IMG/VR virus record: IMGVR_UViG_3300019873_000006
Span: 1 to 21,590 of that record
DNA: 21,590 nt
Source of the DNA: a virus
Direction: 5' to 3' (one strand)
Position numbers and translations under genes: made by a program. The notes beneath the pieces were generated by a model that did no database searches, was not told the DNA's origin, and saw only the letters and a program-made list of their open reading frames with translations. Shown here piece by piece: positions 12,685 through 19,222 of this stretch (within the stretch, counting starts at the first letter, position 1; each line of letters starts with the position of its first letter).

Positions 12685-13986
12685 ATGGCAAAACTCTTCA
12701 ATCCGCTCCCCCATGACTCCGGGGAGGTGATTCCCGCACACTTCGTCGGCGAGATGAATGACTACGGATGGGCGCCGGAAATTCCATTCGACCCCGACGG
12801 TGAAGGCGAGAAGTCGCGCCTGGAAAAGCTCCGCTCCGAATTCGAGGCGGCCCAACCCGACCTCGTAATGAAGAAGGAGTTCGAGCTCGCCGCAACAGAG
12901 ATCGCCCGCGACAACCGGCGGAAGATCCGCGAAGCGTACCTGACATCCGATGAAGGCCGGCAGGAGGCCGCCGAGCGCTTCGAGTCACTCATCGGGATCG
13001 ACGACCTCGAAGACCCCGAGCCGATCATCGAAGGGTTCCTCTACCGCGACACCGTGGCGAGGACATTCGGACCGCCCAAGTCGTTGAAGTCGTTCGTGAC
13101 GCTCGACATGGCGGCCTGCGTTTCCCTCGGCATTCCGTGGCAGGGGGTTGAGACCACACAGCAGACGGTGCTCTATGTGGTCGCCGAGGGTGGCCGCGGA
13201 ATGAGAAAGCGCAAGCTCGCCTGGAACGAACATCACGGCACCGATATGAAGGTGCTGTTCTACCCGCGGCCCGTGCAACTCGGCAAGCCAGAAGAGATGT
13301 ACGACCTGATCTCCTTCTGCATGGTGAAGCAGGTCGGCTACGTGGTGATCGACACGCAGGCCCGATGCACCGTCGGCGTCAACGAGAACGACAACACCGA
13401 GATGGGCGAGATCGTCGCCTCCTGCGACATCCTGAAGCAGCAGACAGGCGCCTGCGTGCACTTGGTACACCACTCGGTGGGCAACGACGACTCCAGGGCC
13501 CGTGGCGCCACAGCGTGGGACGGTGCGGTCGACTCGGAGTTCGCCGTGAAGCGTGACACCAGGGACCGCACCCAGGTCAAGATGGTCTCGAAGTTCCAGA
13601 AGGATGAGGGGGAGGCCGACGACGTCGAGATGGAAACCCGGGAAGTGGGGATGTCGCTGGTGCTCGTCGGGGGGAGCGGATCCGGGGGCGGTGGGGTCGA
13701 CGCCGCTAATCTGCCACCTGTGACCGAGGGGCTGCTGCCCTACCTGAACGTGCTGACCGATTATCAGGCGACTGGGGCCACACAGAAGGAACTCGTCGAG
13801 CAGACGGGTCGGGACAAGTCCACGGTCTCTCGGAACGTCAATAAGCTCGCAGAGTTCCAGGTGGTCGAACTCAAGGGGTCGAAGATCGTTCTGACGGAGC
13901 TCGGGTGGCAGGTTCTCCGGTGGCGGAGCCGTCACGAGCCGGCCACTCAGCCCCCGCCCAGGAGCGTTCAGGACCCCCTGGAATGA
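12685..13986 (+). CDS. RepA-like AAA ATPase / replicative helicase with C-terminal winged helix
   Basis: A 433-residue protein. After a charged helical N-terminus (1-110), a RecA-fold ATPase (AAA_25/RepA type) follows: Walker A TFGPPKSLKS (Gly129-Ser136, lacking the usual central Gly), Walker B VGYVVIDTQ (Asp223), and VHLVHHSVGNDDSRARGATA (258-277) as the sensor and arginine region. A Gly/Ser linker (330-338) joins a winged-helix domain (363-410; ATQKELVEQTGRDKSTVSRN). It should unwind or load at a replication origin, and a repeat array starts directly after its stop codon. The GTG at 12679 is an alternative start that overlaps the upstream stop codon. Confidence 0.88.
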   Translation: MAKLFNPLPHDSGEVIPAHFVGEMNDYGWAPEIPFDPDGEGEKSRLEKLRSEFEAAQPDLVMKKEFELAATEIARDNRRKIREAYLTSDEGRQEAAERFESLIGIDDLEDPEPIIEGFLYRDTVARTFGPPKSLKSFVTLDMAACVSLGIPWQGVETTQQTVLYVVAEGGRGMRKRKLAWNEHHGTDMKVLFYPRPVQLGKPEEMYDLISFCMVKQVGYVVIDTQARCTVGVNENDNTEMGEIVASCDILKQQTGACVHLVHHSVGNDDSRARGATAWDGAVDSEFAVKRDTRDRTQVKMVSKFQKDEGEADDVEMETREVGMSLVLVGGSGSGGGGVDAANLPPVTEGLLPYLNVLTDYQATGATQKELVEQTGRDKSTVSRNVNKLAEFQVVELKGSKIVLTELGWQVLRWRSRHEPATQPPPRSVQDPLE

Positions 13987-13987
13987 G

Positions 13988-14130
13988 TGCAACTCGGGCC
14001 GTCGAGTTGTATGGCGAGTTGCACGCCTAGTTGTATGGGTTGCACTGGAGTTGTATGAGAGTTGCACTGCCTGACCTGGGAAGTTGCAGCGAGTTGTATA
14101 GCTTCAGTGTGACCGGGTACCTGAGTTGCA
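13988..14130 (+). repeat. Iteron-like AGTTGTA/AGTTGCA array; candidate replication origin
   Basis: The seven-base unit RGTTGYA occurs at 14005, 14017, 14029, 14038 (GGTTGCA), 14049, 14060, 14082, 14092 and 14124, and once reversed at 13988-13994. Most steps are 9-12 bases, close to a helical turn, and the first six copies alternate TGTATG with TGCAC, making a higher-order unit of 20-24 bases. The array starts two bases after the RepA-like helicase stop codon and holds no gene. Its position and phasing fit origin iterons bound by a replication initiator; this is inference. Confidence 0.7.
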
Positions 14131-14168
14131 TGAGTTGGGGGGGTTTACGAAGTAACCCCCCATGCAAC
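14125..14168 (+). other. Compound hairpin at the end of the repeat array
   Basis: GTTGCAT (14125-14131) pairs with ATGCAAC (14162-14168). Inside it GGGGGGTT pairs with AACCCCCC around an eight-base loop, with GAGTT bulged on one side. The outer arms reuse the iteron sequence in both directions. It may be a transcription terminator for the helicase operon or a structured origin element such as a primer or melting site. Confidence 0.6.
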
Positions 14169-14211
14169 AACCCCACAACTTGATCTTGAGAAAAGAAGGA
14201 GACCCATCCCG

Positions 14212-14721
14212 ATGAAGATTCAGCCTGGACAGTGCAAGAGGTGCAAGGCGGTCATCTATCTGGTGAGGGAGGCGGGTATCACCTGGACGGCAGACATGAC
14301 ACCGCTGGACGCCCAGACAGTGATCCAGGCCCTCGTGGGCGGACGAGAGATCTACGCGGTCTCCCTGGACGGCAAGCAACTGAAGCCGGCCCCCGGACAC
14401 CTGGTGAAGTCCTGGCTGTCGGATGGGCGGACGATCGTCGCGAGCCACCCGTGCCCGACCGCGGTCGCAGGAGCGCTCCTGAGCGCCGTCGAGAAGGCGG
14501 GGCGGGAAGTTGTGCCGGGAAAAGGTCCCGGGCCGTCTGTGCCCCCAAAGAATCGCTCCTCGGGCCCCCTCCGCTCCTCGGCGACTGCCCCCACTGCGGA
14601 ACACCCGGGTTCTAGGCCGACGTGCGACGGGTGCAGCCAGCCGTGCGCCGATGGAACCTACGCGTCCATCGACCTCGGAGACCTGACAGTCTGGGCACAC
14701 CACGTCGACACCTGCCCATGA
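14212..14721 (+). CDS. Two-zinc-site protein of unknown function
   Basis: MKIQPGQCKRCKAVIYLVRE opens this 169-residue product, after an AAGGAG site. An N-terminal domain (1-85) holds CKRC (8-11) and HPCP near 79-82. A Pro/Ser-rich linker (100-130) leads to a C-terminal Cys/His group: CDGCSQPC then HHVDTCP. The layout, with a folded zinc domain at each end of a flexible linker, suits nucleic acid binding. It is the first gene after the candidate origin, which hints at a replication or regulatory role. Confidence 0.75.
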   Translation: MKIQPGQCKRCKAVIYLVREAGITWTADMTPLDAQTVIQALVGGREIYAVSLDGKQLKPAPGHLVKSWLSDGRTIVASHPCPTAVAGALLSAVEKAGREVVPGKGPGPSVPPKNRSSGPLRSSATAPTAEHPGSRPTCDGCSQPCADGTYASIDLGDLTVWAHHVDTCP

Positions 14722-14735
14722 AGGAGTGGATGACC

Positions 14736-14963
14736 ATGGACGAACGGCAGCAGCTCGCCGAACGAGCAACCGAGATCTTCAACGCCGACGACGCCACCAC
14801 GTACAGCCAGGCAATCGACCAAGCGATGAAGGAAGCCAACCCCACCGACAATCCGATAGGCGTCGAGAAGCTCTTCCAGGCGCTTCTCAACGTCAAGCCG
14901 GAACCCCCCGTCCTCAAGCGCCACCAGAACAAGACGGCGGCATCCGACAGTGAATTGAATTAG
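14736..14963 (+). CDS. Hypothetical helical protein
   Basis: I favour the ATG at 14736 because AAGGAG lies nine bases upstream; the ATG at 14718 (ATGA overlap with the previous gene) is in frame and may be the real start if translation is coupled. The 75 residues (MDERQQLAERATEIFNADDA...) form amphipathic helices and a basic tail (KRHQNKTAAS). It is the last rightward gene before the bidirectional terminator. Function unknown. Confidence 0.68.
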   Translation: MDERQQLAERATEIFNADDATTYSQAIDQAMKEANPTDNPIGVEKLFQALLNVKPEPPVLKRHQNKTAASDSELN

Positions 14964-14973
14964 CACACGAAAA

Positions 14974-15003
14974 GGCCCGGCCCCCTCGAAAGGGGACCGG
15001 GCC
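14974..15003. terminator. Bidirectional terminator between convergent blocks
   Basis: GGCCCGG (14974-14980) pairs with CCGGGCC (14997-15003); inside, CCCCT pairs with AGGGG around a CGAA loop. AATTT follows on the plus strand and TTTT on the minus strand. The rightward block ends at 14963 and the leftward block at 15013, so it serves both. Confidence 0.88.
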
Positions 15004-15012
15004 AATTTGGGG

Positions 15013-15174
15013 TTATACCGCGGTCGCTCCACCGAACCTGGCTGTCACATAAGTCAGCTGGTTCTCGTAATCCTCCGCGCAAATCGACGAACAGAAATTC
15101 ACCTCATCGATGTTGGGCGTCACGTACTCGACCGGGTCGAACGGGTCACCGCACTGACCGCAGTAGATCACCAT
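15013..15174 (-). CDS. Small zinc-knuckle protein
   Basis: Fifty-three residues: MVIYCGQCGDPFDPVEYVTP, then a strand and CSSICAEDYENQL. CGQC (5-8) and Cys28/Cys32 can bind one zinc, in the manner of MYM-type or FCS-type fingers. The stop codon lies nine bases from the bidirectional terminator. The ATG begins one base before the upstream 27-residue gene's stop codon ends its frame. Function unknown. Confidence 0.68.
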   Translation of the reverse strand: MVIYCGQCGDPFDPVEYVTPNIDEVNFCSSICAEDYENQLTYVTARFGGATAV

Positions 15175-15258
15175 TCACAGCACCTTCCACGCGAAGAGAC
15201 CGGAGAACGTCACGAACAAGCCGGCCAGGAACAGGAAGTCCAGCAGGTAGCGCTTCAC
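15175..15258 (-). CDS. 27-residue single-pass membrane peptide
   Basis: Tandem GTG codons (15261 and 15258) follow an AGGGGG site; the second overlaps the upstream stop codon as GTGA. The product VKRYLLDFLFLAGLFVTFSG then LFAWKVL is one membrane helix with a basic head. It fills the space between two zinc proteins in a gapless operon. Size and makeup suit a small phage membrane effector or toxin-like peptide; nothing proves this. Confidence 0.5.
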   Translation of the reverse strand: MKRYLLDFLFLAGLFVTFSGLFAWKVL

Positions 15259-15419
15259 CACTTCCCCCTTGAGCAGCCGGTGTGCGTACCGTCGGGACGG
15301 GTCCAGCCGCACTTGTAGCAGATGCTCGGCTGAAGGCTGGCCGGCACGTAGATCTCGGAGCGGGACTTCCCGGTCATCATCGACCAGTACCGCACGTAGG
15401 ACTCACGGGATTCGTTCAT
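15255..15419 (-). CDS. Small CxxC protein
   Basis: A 54-residue product (MNESRESYVRYWSMMTGKSR...) with CYKCG (34-38) and a third Cys at 49 near the basic end SRGKW. It probably binds zinc with a further ligand such as His46. The stop codon overlaps the membrane peptide's GTG. GAGG lies seven bases ahead of the ATG. Unknown function. Confidence 0.62.
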   Translation of the reverse strand: MNESRESYVRYWSMMTGKSRSEIYVPASLQPSICYKCGWTRPDGTHTGCSRGKW

Positions 15420-15420
15420 C

Positions 15421-15576
15421 TCAGTGCCTCGACCCTTCGAAGTAGACGTGGTGGTGGTGCGGGATGTAGCCGCCGCGTTCGGCGTCGTGCTGCTTCTCGA
15501 TCTCGGCGACCCGCTCCTCCGCAACCTCCCGGGGGAGGCCGCGGAGGAAGTCGGCGAACTCCGTGTCAGAACTCAT
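15421..15576 (-). CDS. 51-residue protein with natural HHHH run
   Basis: MSSDTEFADFLRGLPREVAE begins a helical, acidic chain that ends GGYIPHHHHVYFEGSRH. The tail holds four consecutive histidines and could bind metal. The gene starts inside the end of the 78-residue zinc protein gene (11-base overlap). No family recognised. Confidence 0.62.
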   Translation of the reverse strand: MSSDTEFADFLRGLPREVAEERVAEIEKQHDAERGGYIPHHHHVYFEGSRH

Positions 15577-15802
15577 AGCACACCGCGTAGGTCCCGGTGC
15601 TGGCACGGTGGGCTTTGTCGCACTCGATGCAGTGCTCGCCGATGTGGTAACCGGCCTTGTTCTTCCAGCCACCCTCGGGGACCGGGCCGGTGACCTTCTT
15701 GCCGCAGTAGGTGGTCTCACTGTCGGTGGCGAGGGTCAGGTGGGCGGTCGCCTGGTTGTCGATGACGCCGTAGCACTGGCGGGTGAGGACTGACTTCTCC
15801 AT
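15566..15802 (-). CDS. Zinc-binding small protein
   Basis: Seventy-eight residues: MEKSVLTRQCYGVIDNQATA..., with TTYCGKKV (Cys33) and HIGEHCIECDKAH (Cys58, Cys61 and flanking His). The pattern matches short actinobacterial proteins that pair a single Cys strand with a HCxxC knuckle. GGAG lies six bases ahead of the ATG. It is the first gene of a five-gene leftward cluster and sits under two palindromes at 15820-15856 that probably regulate it. Confidence 0.7.
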   Translation of the reverse strand: MEKSVLTRQCYGVIDNQATAHLTLATDSETTYCGKKVTGPVPEGGWKNKAGYHIGEHCIECDKAHRASTGTYAVCYEF

Positions 15803-15819
15803 GACCGACTCCTTTGTCG

Positions 15820-15856
15820 CTGTTACTAACAGTCTTCCCGCTCAGGTAATACCTGA
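15820..15856. promoter_or_regulatory. Two perfect palindromes upstream of the 15802 gene
   Basis: CTGTTA-C-TAACAG (15820-15832) and TCAGGTA-A-TACCTGA (15842-15856) are each perfect inverted repeats around a single base. The second is the most symmetric member of the CAGGT-N3-ACCTG family in this window. Both lie within 55 bases of the ATG at 15802. The pair looks like an operator region, and the first palindrome may bind a different dimer. Confidence 0.65.
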
Positions 15857-15867
15857 AACCGAGAACT

Positions 15868-15909
15868 GGAGGGAGAATCCCTGCCGATCTTTGCCGGCCG
15901 AGACCCTCC
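15868..15909 (-). terminator. Weak hairpin after the FtsK-like gene
   Basis: GGAGGG (15868-15873) pairs with CCCTCC (15904-15909); GCCG and CGGC pair inside. It starts seven bases after the stop codon of the ATPase gene. The internal loops are large, so this is a modest candidate. Confidence 0.4.
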
Positions 15910-15915
15910 CCTCAA

Positions 15916-16803
15916 TCATCGGGTCAAGCGCCCCTGCCACACAACAGGCAGAGCATTACGGTTACCGCCCACCAACTGCCGAGCCCTCCGCTGAGCCGGT
16001 ATAGCGGCCAGCACAAGCTCCGTAGCGTCCTCTTCAGGGAGGAGCATCAACTGGGTCTCCCGAGCCTTCCCGGAGGCGCACACCATCGCGCGGCCCCTCA
16101 CCTCCGAAGGCGTACGGTGAGGCCCGCAATCGGCCGCCAGCCACTTCCAGGCCTGCGGAGACGATCCGATCAGAGCCTTCGTCCCGAAGTTCTCCAGGAG
16201 ATCGGCAGTCAGGCCCGAGCGGTACGAAGCAAGCTGGGCGAAGGCCACCACATGGATCTGGACGGCCCGGCCCATGAACATCAGGTCGGAGAACGCGTCC
16301 AGGGCGCCATAGCCACCCGGGGTGTTCCGCTTGTCCAGGACCTTGAGAGCGGTCAGCGTGGCGTTCGTCTCCTCGAAGACCACCACGATCCGCGGACCGA
16401 TCAGACCCTCACCAGACTTGATCACCTGATTACGGCGCTGAAGCTCGTAACCCAGATTGACCAGCGAGGAGCCGATCTGCTCCGTGGTGTCCGCGTAGTG
16501 CACCACAGGGGCCAGGGGACGCGCCCACATGTGGGAGTGCATCTTCCTGTCCAGCACCACCACCAGGTCCCCCAGGGTGAGCCTCTGGACGGCAATCGAG
16601 CGGGCTATCGTCGACTTGCCCTTACCGGTGGGTGCGTTCACCAGGATGTGAGGCGACTCGGCATCCAGGTCAACGGTCACCGGACCTTGCGTACCCTCAC
16701 CGAGAATCACCTCGGATCCGGTAGTCCCCGAGTAGGTGACCACCTCGGGGATCTCAAGCCCTCCCAGCCCTGTGTAGGCGTTCGGGCGGTTCATGAAGTC
16801 CAC
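15916..16803 (-). CDS. FtsK/Tra-like DNA translocase ATPase
   Basis: The GTG at 16803 follows GGAG by eight bases, giving 295 residues; longer frames lack a ribosome site. Walker A is VNAPTGKGKST (57-64), Walker B is RIVVVFEETN (138-147), and a later VVAFAQLASYRSG segment matches the glutamine sensor region of FtsK/SpoIIIE/TraB proteins. RGRAMVCASGKARETQLMLL follows, as in the end of that motor domain. There is no membrane anchor, and the winged gamma domain is not evident. It could pump double-stranded DNA, as Streptomyces Tra proteins do, or act in genome partition or packaging. Confidence 0.85.
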   Translation of the reverse strand: MDFMNRPNAYTGLGGLEIPEVVTYSGTTGSEVILGEGTQGPVTVDLDAESPHILVNAPTGKGKSTIARSIAVQRLTLGDLVVVLDRKMHSHMWARPLAPVVHYADTTEQIGSSLVNLGYELQRRNQVIKSGEGLIGPRIVVVFEETNATLTALKVLDKRNTPGGYGALDAFSDLMFMGRAVQIHVVAFAQLASYRSGLTADLLENFGTKALIGSSPQAWKWLAADCGPHRTPSEVRGRAMVCASGKARETQLMLLPEEDATELVLAAIPAQRRARQLVGGNRNALPVVWQGRLTR

Positions 16804-17015
16804 TGTGTCCACTCCTTGTCGTCCGGCTGGAAGGGGACCCACCCAGGGCCATGCCCACATGATGTGCCGTACCAGCCCTCTCTTCAGTTAGCTACGGTGA
16901 TCAACTCCGGCGACAAGGAACCAGGGCTCAGCCCACTTGAACCATGCCAGCGAAGATCTCCGCCTTACCCGGTCACACAGTGAGGGCTCGGCCCTGTCTG
17001 TGATCGAGCGTCGAG

Positions 17016-17059
17016 CGGCCGGAGGGGGACTCGCACCCCCTTGACTGCCTATCCCGGCC
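17016..17059 (-). ncRNA. tRNA-like minihelix: acceptor stem plus T arm only
   Basis: On the minus strand GGCCGGG (17059-17053) pairs with TCCGGCC (17023-17017), with G as the discriminator base at 17016. GGGGG-TGCGAGT-CCCCC makes a T arm with a seven-base loop close to the tRNA consensus. Only 12 bases replace the D and anticodon arms. It lies seven bases after the stop codon of the gene at 17067. It may be a truncated tRNA, a tRNA mimic, or simply a terminator with a tRNA-like shape. Between 16804 and 17016 I see no gene, only short GGGCT/AGCCC hairpins. Confidence 0.45.
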
Positions 17060-17066
17060 CACCTTG

Positions 17067-17426
17067 CTAGACCCAGAGGTCGGTACCCGACCTGATCGAA
17101 TGGAACGCGAGCTCACCGCGGTCCTTCGCCCACTTGGCGGCTAGATCGACGTCGTCCGTCCAGGAGCAGCCGTCCAGGTGGTACAGGCTGGTCTCAGCCT
17201 CCATCCAGTAGCCGATCCACTCCGCCTGAGTGGACACGATCACCGACTGAACGAGGTACGCCAGGTGCTCGCGGTCATGATCAGGCTCCACGCGGATCGT
17301 CTCGCCGACACCCCCCACCCAGAAGCCATCAGTGGGGACCGAGGCACCGTGAGTCGAATAGGTGCCCCCGTACAGTCCCAGGTCGATTCCGCGGACTACG
17401 TGCGCCACAGCCTCGTTGTAGATCAT
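17067..17426 (-). CDS. Hypothetical 119-residue protein
   Basis: MIYNEAVAHVVRGIDLGLYG begins an alpha/beta product with many Trp and Tyr and acidic patches (WTDDVDLAAKWAKDRGELAF). An AAGGGG site and the string GGTCTGATCATG lead into the start. The upstream gene's TGA is two bases away. It is the last gene of a three-gene set that ends at the tRNA-like hairpin. No family recognised. Confidence 0.72.
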   Translation of the reverse strand: MIYNEAVAHVVRGIDLGLYGGTYSTHGASVPTDGFWVGGVGETIRVEPDHDREHLAYLVQSVIVSTQAEWIGYWMEAETSLYHLDGCSWTDDVDLAAKWAKDRGELAFHSIRSGTDLWV

Positions 17427-17428
17427 GA

Positions 17429-17686
17429 TCAGACCCCTTCGCCCTGGTAGTGGAGGTCGCCCGGCTCGTCGTCCGTCGAAGCGTGATCGGCGATGATGAT
17501 GTCCGCGGCCTCGCTGTTACCAGCCACCCGGAACAGCTCGGCCAGCGCCTCGGCCTCGTTACAGGTGAGCGCGCAGTCGTAGACGCTCAGGAGGGTGGTC
17601 GCGATCTCCGCGAAGTTGTCCGCGAAGTGCTCGACTGTTTCCGCGATGGCGACCAGCTCATCCAGGCTGTACGTCGGCTCGTCCAT
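17429..17686 (-). CDS. Hypothetical acidic helical protein
   Basis: Eighty-five acidic residues: MDEPTYSLDELVAIAETVEH, then helices (FADNFAEIATTLLSVYD and EAEALAELFRVAGNSEAADI) and an acidic end. The helix-loop pattern and low charge suggest a small protein-binding factor. GGGGAAGAGG lies ahead of the TCTGATC-ATG start. It is coupled to its neighbours by TGA-TC-ATG junctions at both ends. Confidence 0.7.
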   Translation of the reverse strand: MDEPTYSLDELVAIAETVEHFADNFAEIATTLLSVYDCALTCNEAEALAELFRVAGNSEAADIIIADHASTDDEPGDLHYQGEGV

Positions 17687-17688
17687 GA

Positions 17689-17832
17689 TCAGACCTCTTC
17701 CCCGTCGTGACCGACGAACACGTCGGCGTTGTCGAGTACGTTGATCGCGTCCCTGAGCTCTTCCTCAGCCGACTGGTCGACACCCAAGAGGGCGGTGTCC
17801 CTCAGGATCTCGATTGCTTGCTCTACGGTCAT
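17689..17832 (-). CDS. 47-residue acidic protein
   Basis: MTVEQAIEILRDTALLGVDQ then SAEEELRDAINVLDNADVFV and GHDGEEV. Two amphipathic acidic helices make the whole protein. GGAAG lies ahead of the ATG. It is the first gene of a three-gene set and sits below a repeat-rich region at 17891-17988 that includes an operator-like element. Function unknown. Confidence 0.66.
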   Translation of the reverse strand: MTVEQAIEILRDTALLGVDQSAEEELRDAINVLDNADVFVGHDGEEV

Positions 17833-17890
17833 CTGGTCCACTTCCTTCGGTTGATTCTGAGGATCTGGACCGAACTTCTACCAGAGATAT

Positions 17891-17988
17891 ACCCGGTAGG
17901 AGCTCGGCTCAAACACCCAGGTCAGCGGCCCTTGAGCCAGTAACACCGCACCCGGTAGTACCAGAATCGGACCCAAGAAGCCCGGTAG
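17891..17988. repeat. CCCGGTAG triplet with hairpin and GTAACACC element
   Basis: CCCGGTAG occurs at 17892, 17951 and 17981, and a related ACCGGTAC at 17995 lies just beyond. Between them GGCTCAA (17906-17912) and TTGAGCC (17932-17938) form a seven-base stem that could end the upstream gene, and GTAACACC (17940-17947) copies most of the recurring operator motif. On the minus strand TTGAGC and TATATC, 15 bases apart, could be a promoter for the 17832 gene set. Confidence 0.5.
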
Positions 17989-17992
17989 CCGC

Positions 17993-18556
17993 TCACCGGT
18001 ACTGCCTAGGGATCTCGGAGACCCATGAGGGGAGAAGGATCCCCTTCTGCTCAGGGAACCTCTCACCCTTGTTGATCCAGACCAGCGCAGACGACTGGCC
18101 GCGAGTCTCGGTGGTCATCGCAGCACGAGCCAGGCCGGAGAACATCTGAGAGTGCCTCACCCAGGCTGCTTCCTCCCCGTGACGGTCGAAACCCCTCGCC
18201 GTCATGAAATGCCCATGGAAGTCATGGACGGCCCTGAAGCGGTTGTTCTGCTCAAGGGACAGGATCGGATGCCGCTGGTCCTCCGTGGTCCTGTAGACCC
18301 TCAGGAGGCCCCTGGAGACGTCCTCGAACATCTGCCGGTGGGCATCCTCACCTGTGTACGGGTCCTCATCCTGGAAGACCACAGTGACGCCGTACGCCTT
18401 CGACGTGATCAGCGCCTCGAACTGAATGTCAACCTCTTCCACGAACTTCGCGTAAGCAACGCGAGCCATGGTCGTCACGTAAGGCGACGCCTCCGTGTAC
18501 AGACGGCCGATCTCCTCCCCCCACACGGGGTCAGCGACAATCTTCGAATAGTCCAT
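17993..18556 (-). CDS. Conserved-looking phage protein with HDFHGH motif
   Basis: The start is the ATG at 18556 after GAGGGAGTGATC; the product has 187 residues. A helical first half (MDYSKIVADPVWGEEIGRLY...) leads to RFRAVHDFHGHFMTARGFDR (107-126), whose three His and two Asp could bind metal, then a helical segment (EEAAWVRHSQMFSGLARAAM) and GERFPEQKGILLPSWV near the end. The HDFHGH and PEQKG segments look like conserved active-site loops, but I cannot name the family. An enzyme is likely; the activity is unknown. Confidence 0.72.
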   Translation of the reverse strand: MDYSKIVADPVWGEEIGRLYTEASPYVTTMARVAYAKFVEEVDIQFEALITSKAYGVTVVFQDEDPYTGEDAHRQMFEDVSRGLLRVYRTTEDQRHPILSLEQNNRFRAVHDFHGHFMTARGFDRHGEEAAWVRHSQMFSGLARAAMTTETRGQSSALVWINKGERFPEQKGILLPSWVSEIPRQYR

Positions 18557-18623
18557 GATCACTCCCTCTTGAACGATTGGACCAAAGGGACCTCGGGACA
18601 GTGATGCCCCGGGATCCGATGGC

Positions 18624-18869
18624 TCAACCCTCCGGATACGTCTTCGACCAGACCGCTGTGGCGCCCCTGACAGCTAGCCACCGGTTGACATCCTTCAGGG
18701 CCCCGCGGTTCGTCCTCTTGGTGGTGATCCCCTCTCGCTGGGCGACCATGAGGCACGAGAAGCGGGTGAGCGCCATCCCGGTGTCGATCTTCAGGATGAG
18801 ACCCCGACGGATGGTGAGCGCCCGATAGACCTCGATCCCCTCACCCCGGATCACTTCGCTGTGGTCCAT
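18624..18869 (-). CDS. Hypothetical basic protein
   Basis: Eighty-one residues from the ATG at 18869 (AGGAG nine bases upstream): MDHSEVIRGEGIEVYRALTI, then strands (RRGLILKIDTGMALTRFSCL) and a basic region (KRTNRGALKDVNRWLAVRG). It begins two bases after the upstream gene's TGA. The fold looks alpha/beta and may bind nucleic acid. No family. Confidence 0.68.
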   Translation of the reverse strand: MDHSEVIRGEGIEVYRALTIRRGLILKIDTGMALTRFSCLMVAQREGITTKRTNRGALKDVNRWLAVRGATAVWSKTYPEG

Positions 18870-18871
18870 GA

Positions 18872-19093
18872 TCACCAACTCCTGAGCTCGTAGTAGCAAG
18901 CCCAGACCTTGCCTGACTCGGTGAAGAAGATCACCGAGAACGTCTCGTCGTTCCGGTCCGTCACGAACCGGTGACCGACCTCCCAACCAGACATCACCCG
19001 TCCGGCGATAGCCTGCGTGGCCTGGCCCTCGGTCAGCTTCGTCGACCGCCGACCAGCGTAGCCAGCCAACTCATACCCGTACGTCTTGACCAC
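18872..19093 (-). CDS. Hypothetical small protein
   Basis: The GTG at 19093, seven bases after GGAG, is preferred over a TTG at 19120 that precedes the ribosome site. The 73 residues start VVKTYGYELAGYAGRRSTKL, have a helix (TEGQATQAIAGRVMSG) and two strands (ETFSVIFFTESGKVWACYYE). It is the first gene of its pair. Upstream, 19094-19222 is non-coding with a GGACA-CC-TGTCC palindrome at 19162-19173. Confidence 0.65.
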   Translation of the reverse strand: MVKTYGYELAGYAGRRSTKLTEGQATQAIAGRVMSGWEVGHRFVTDRNDETFSVIFFTESGKVWACYYELRSW

Positions 19094-19222
19094 GACCTTG
19101 CTCCTTCCAACCAGATCCAACTACCCTGAGTGCTACCCGACCGACTCGAACGGTCCCTATCGGACACCTGTCCAACAGTCCCAACCTGGGAAGGAGCGAC
19201 CTTGCGAACGTGCAATTCCTGC

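Noticed and set aside
12985-14067. Minus-strand frame of 360 residues opposite the helicase gene
   Set aside because: It mirrors the RepA-like gene, is rich in His/Leu/Val/Gly from codon complement bias, and runs into the repeat array. No domain is visible.
13988-14130. Repeat array as a CRISPR
   Set aside because: The units are seven bases with spacing of about 11 bases, far too short for repeats and spacers, and no cas genes adjoin. The Cas4-like nuclease is a phage recombination type.
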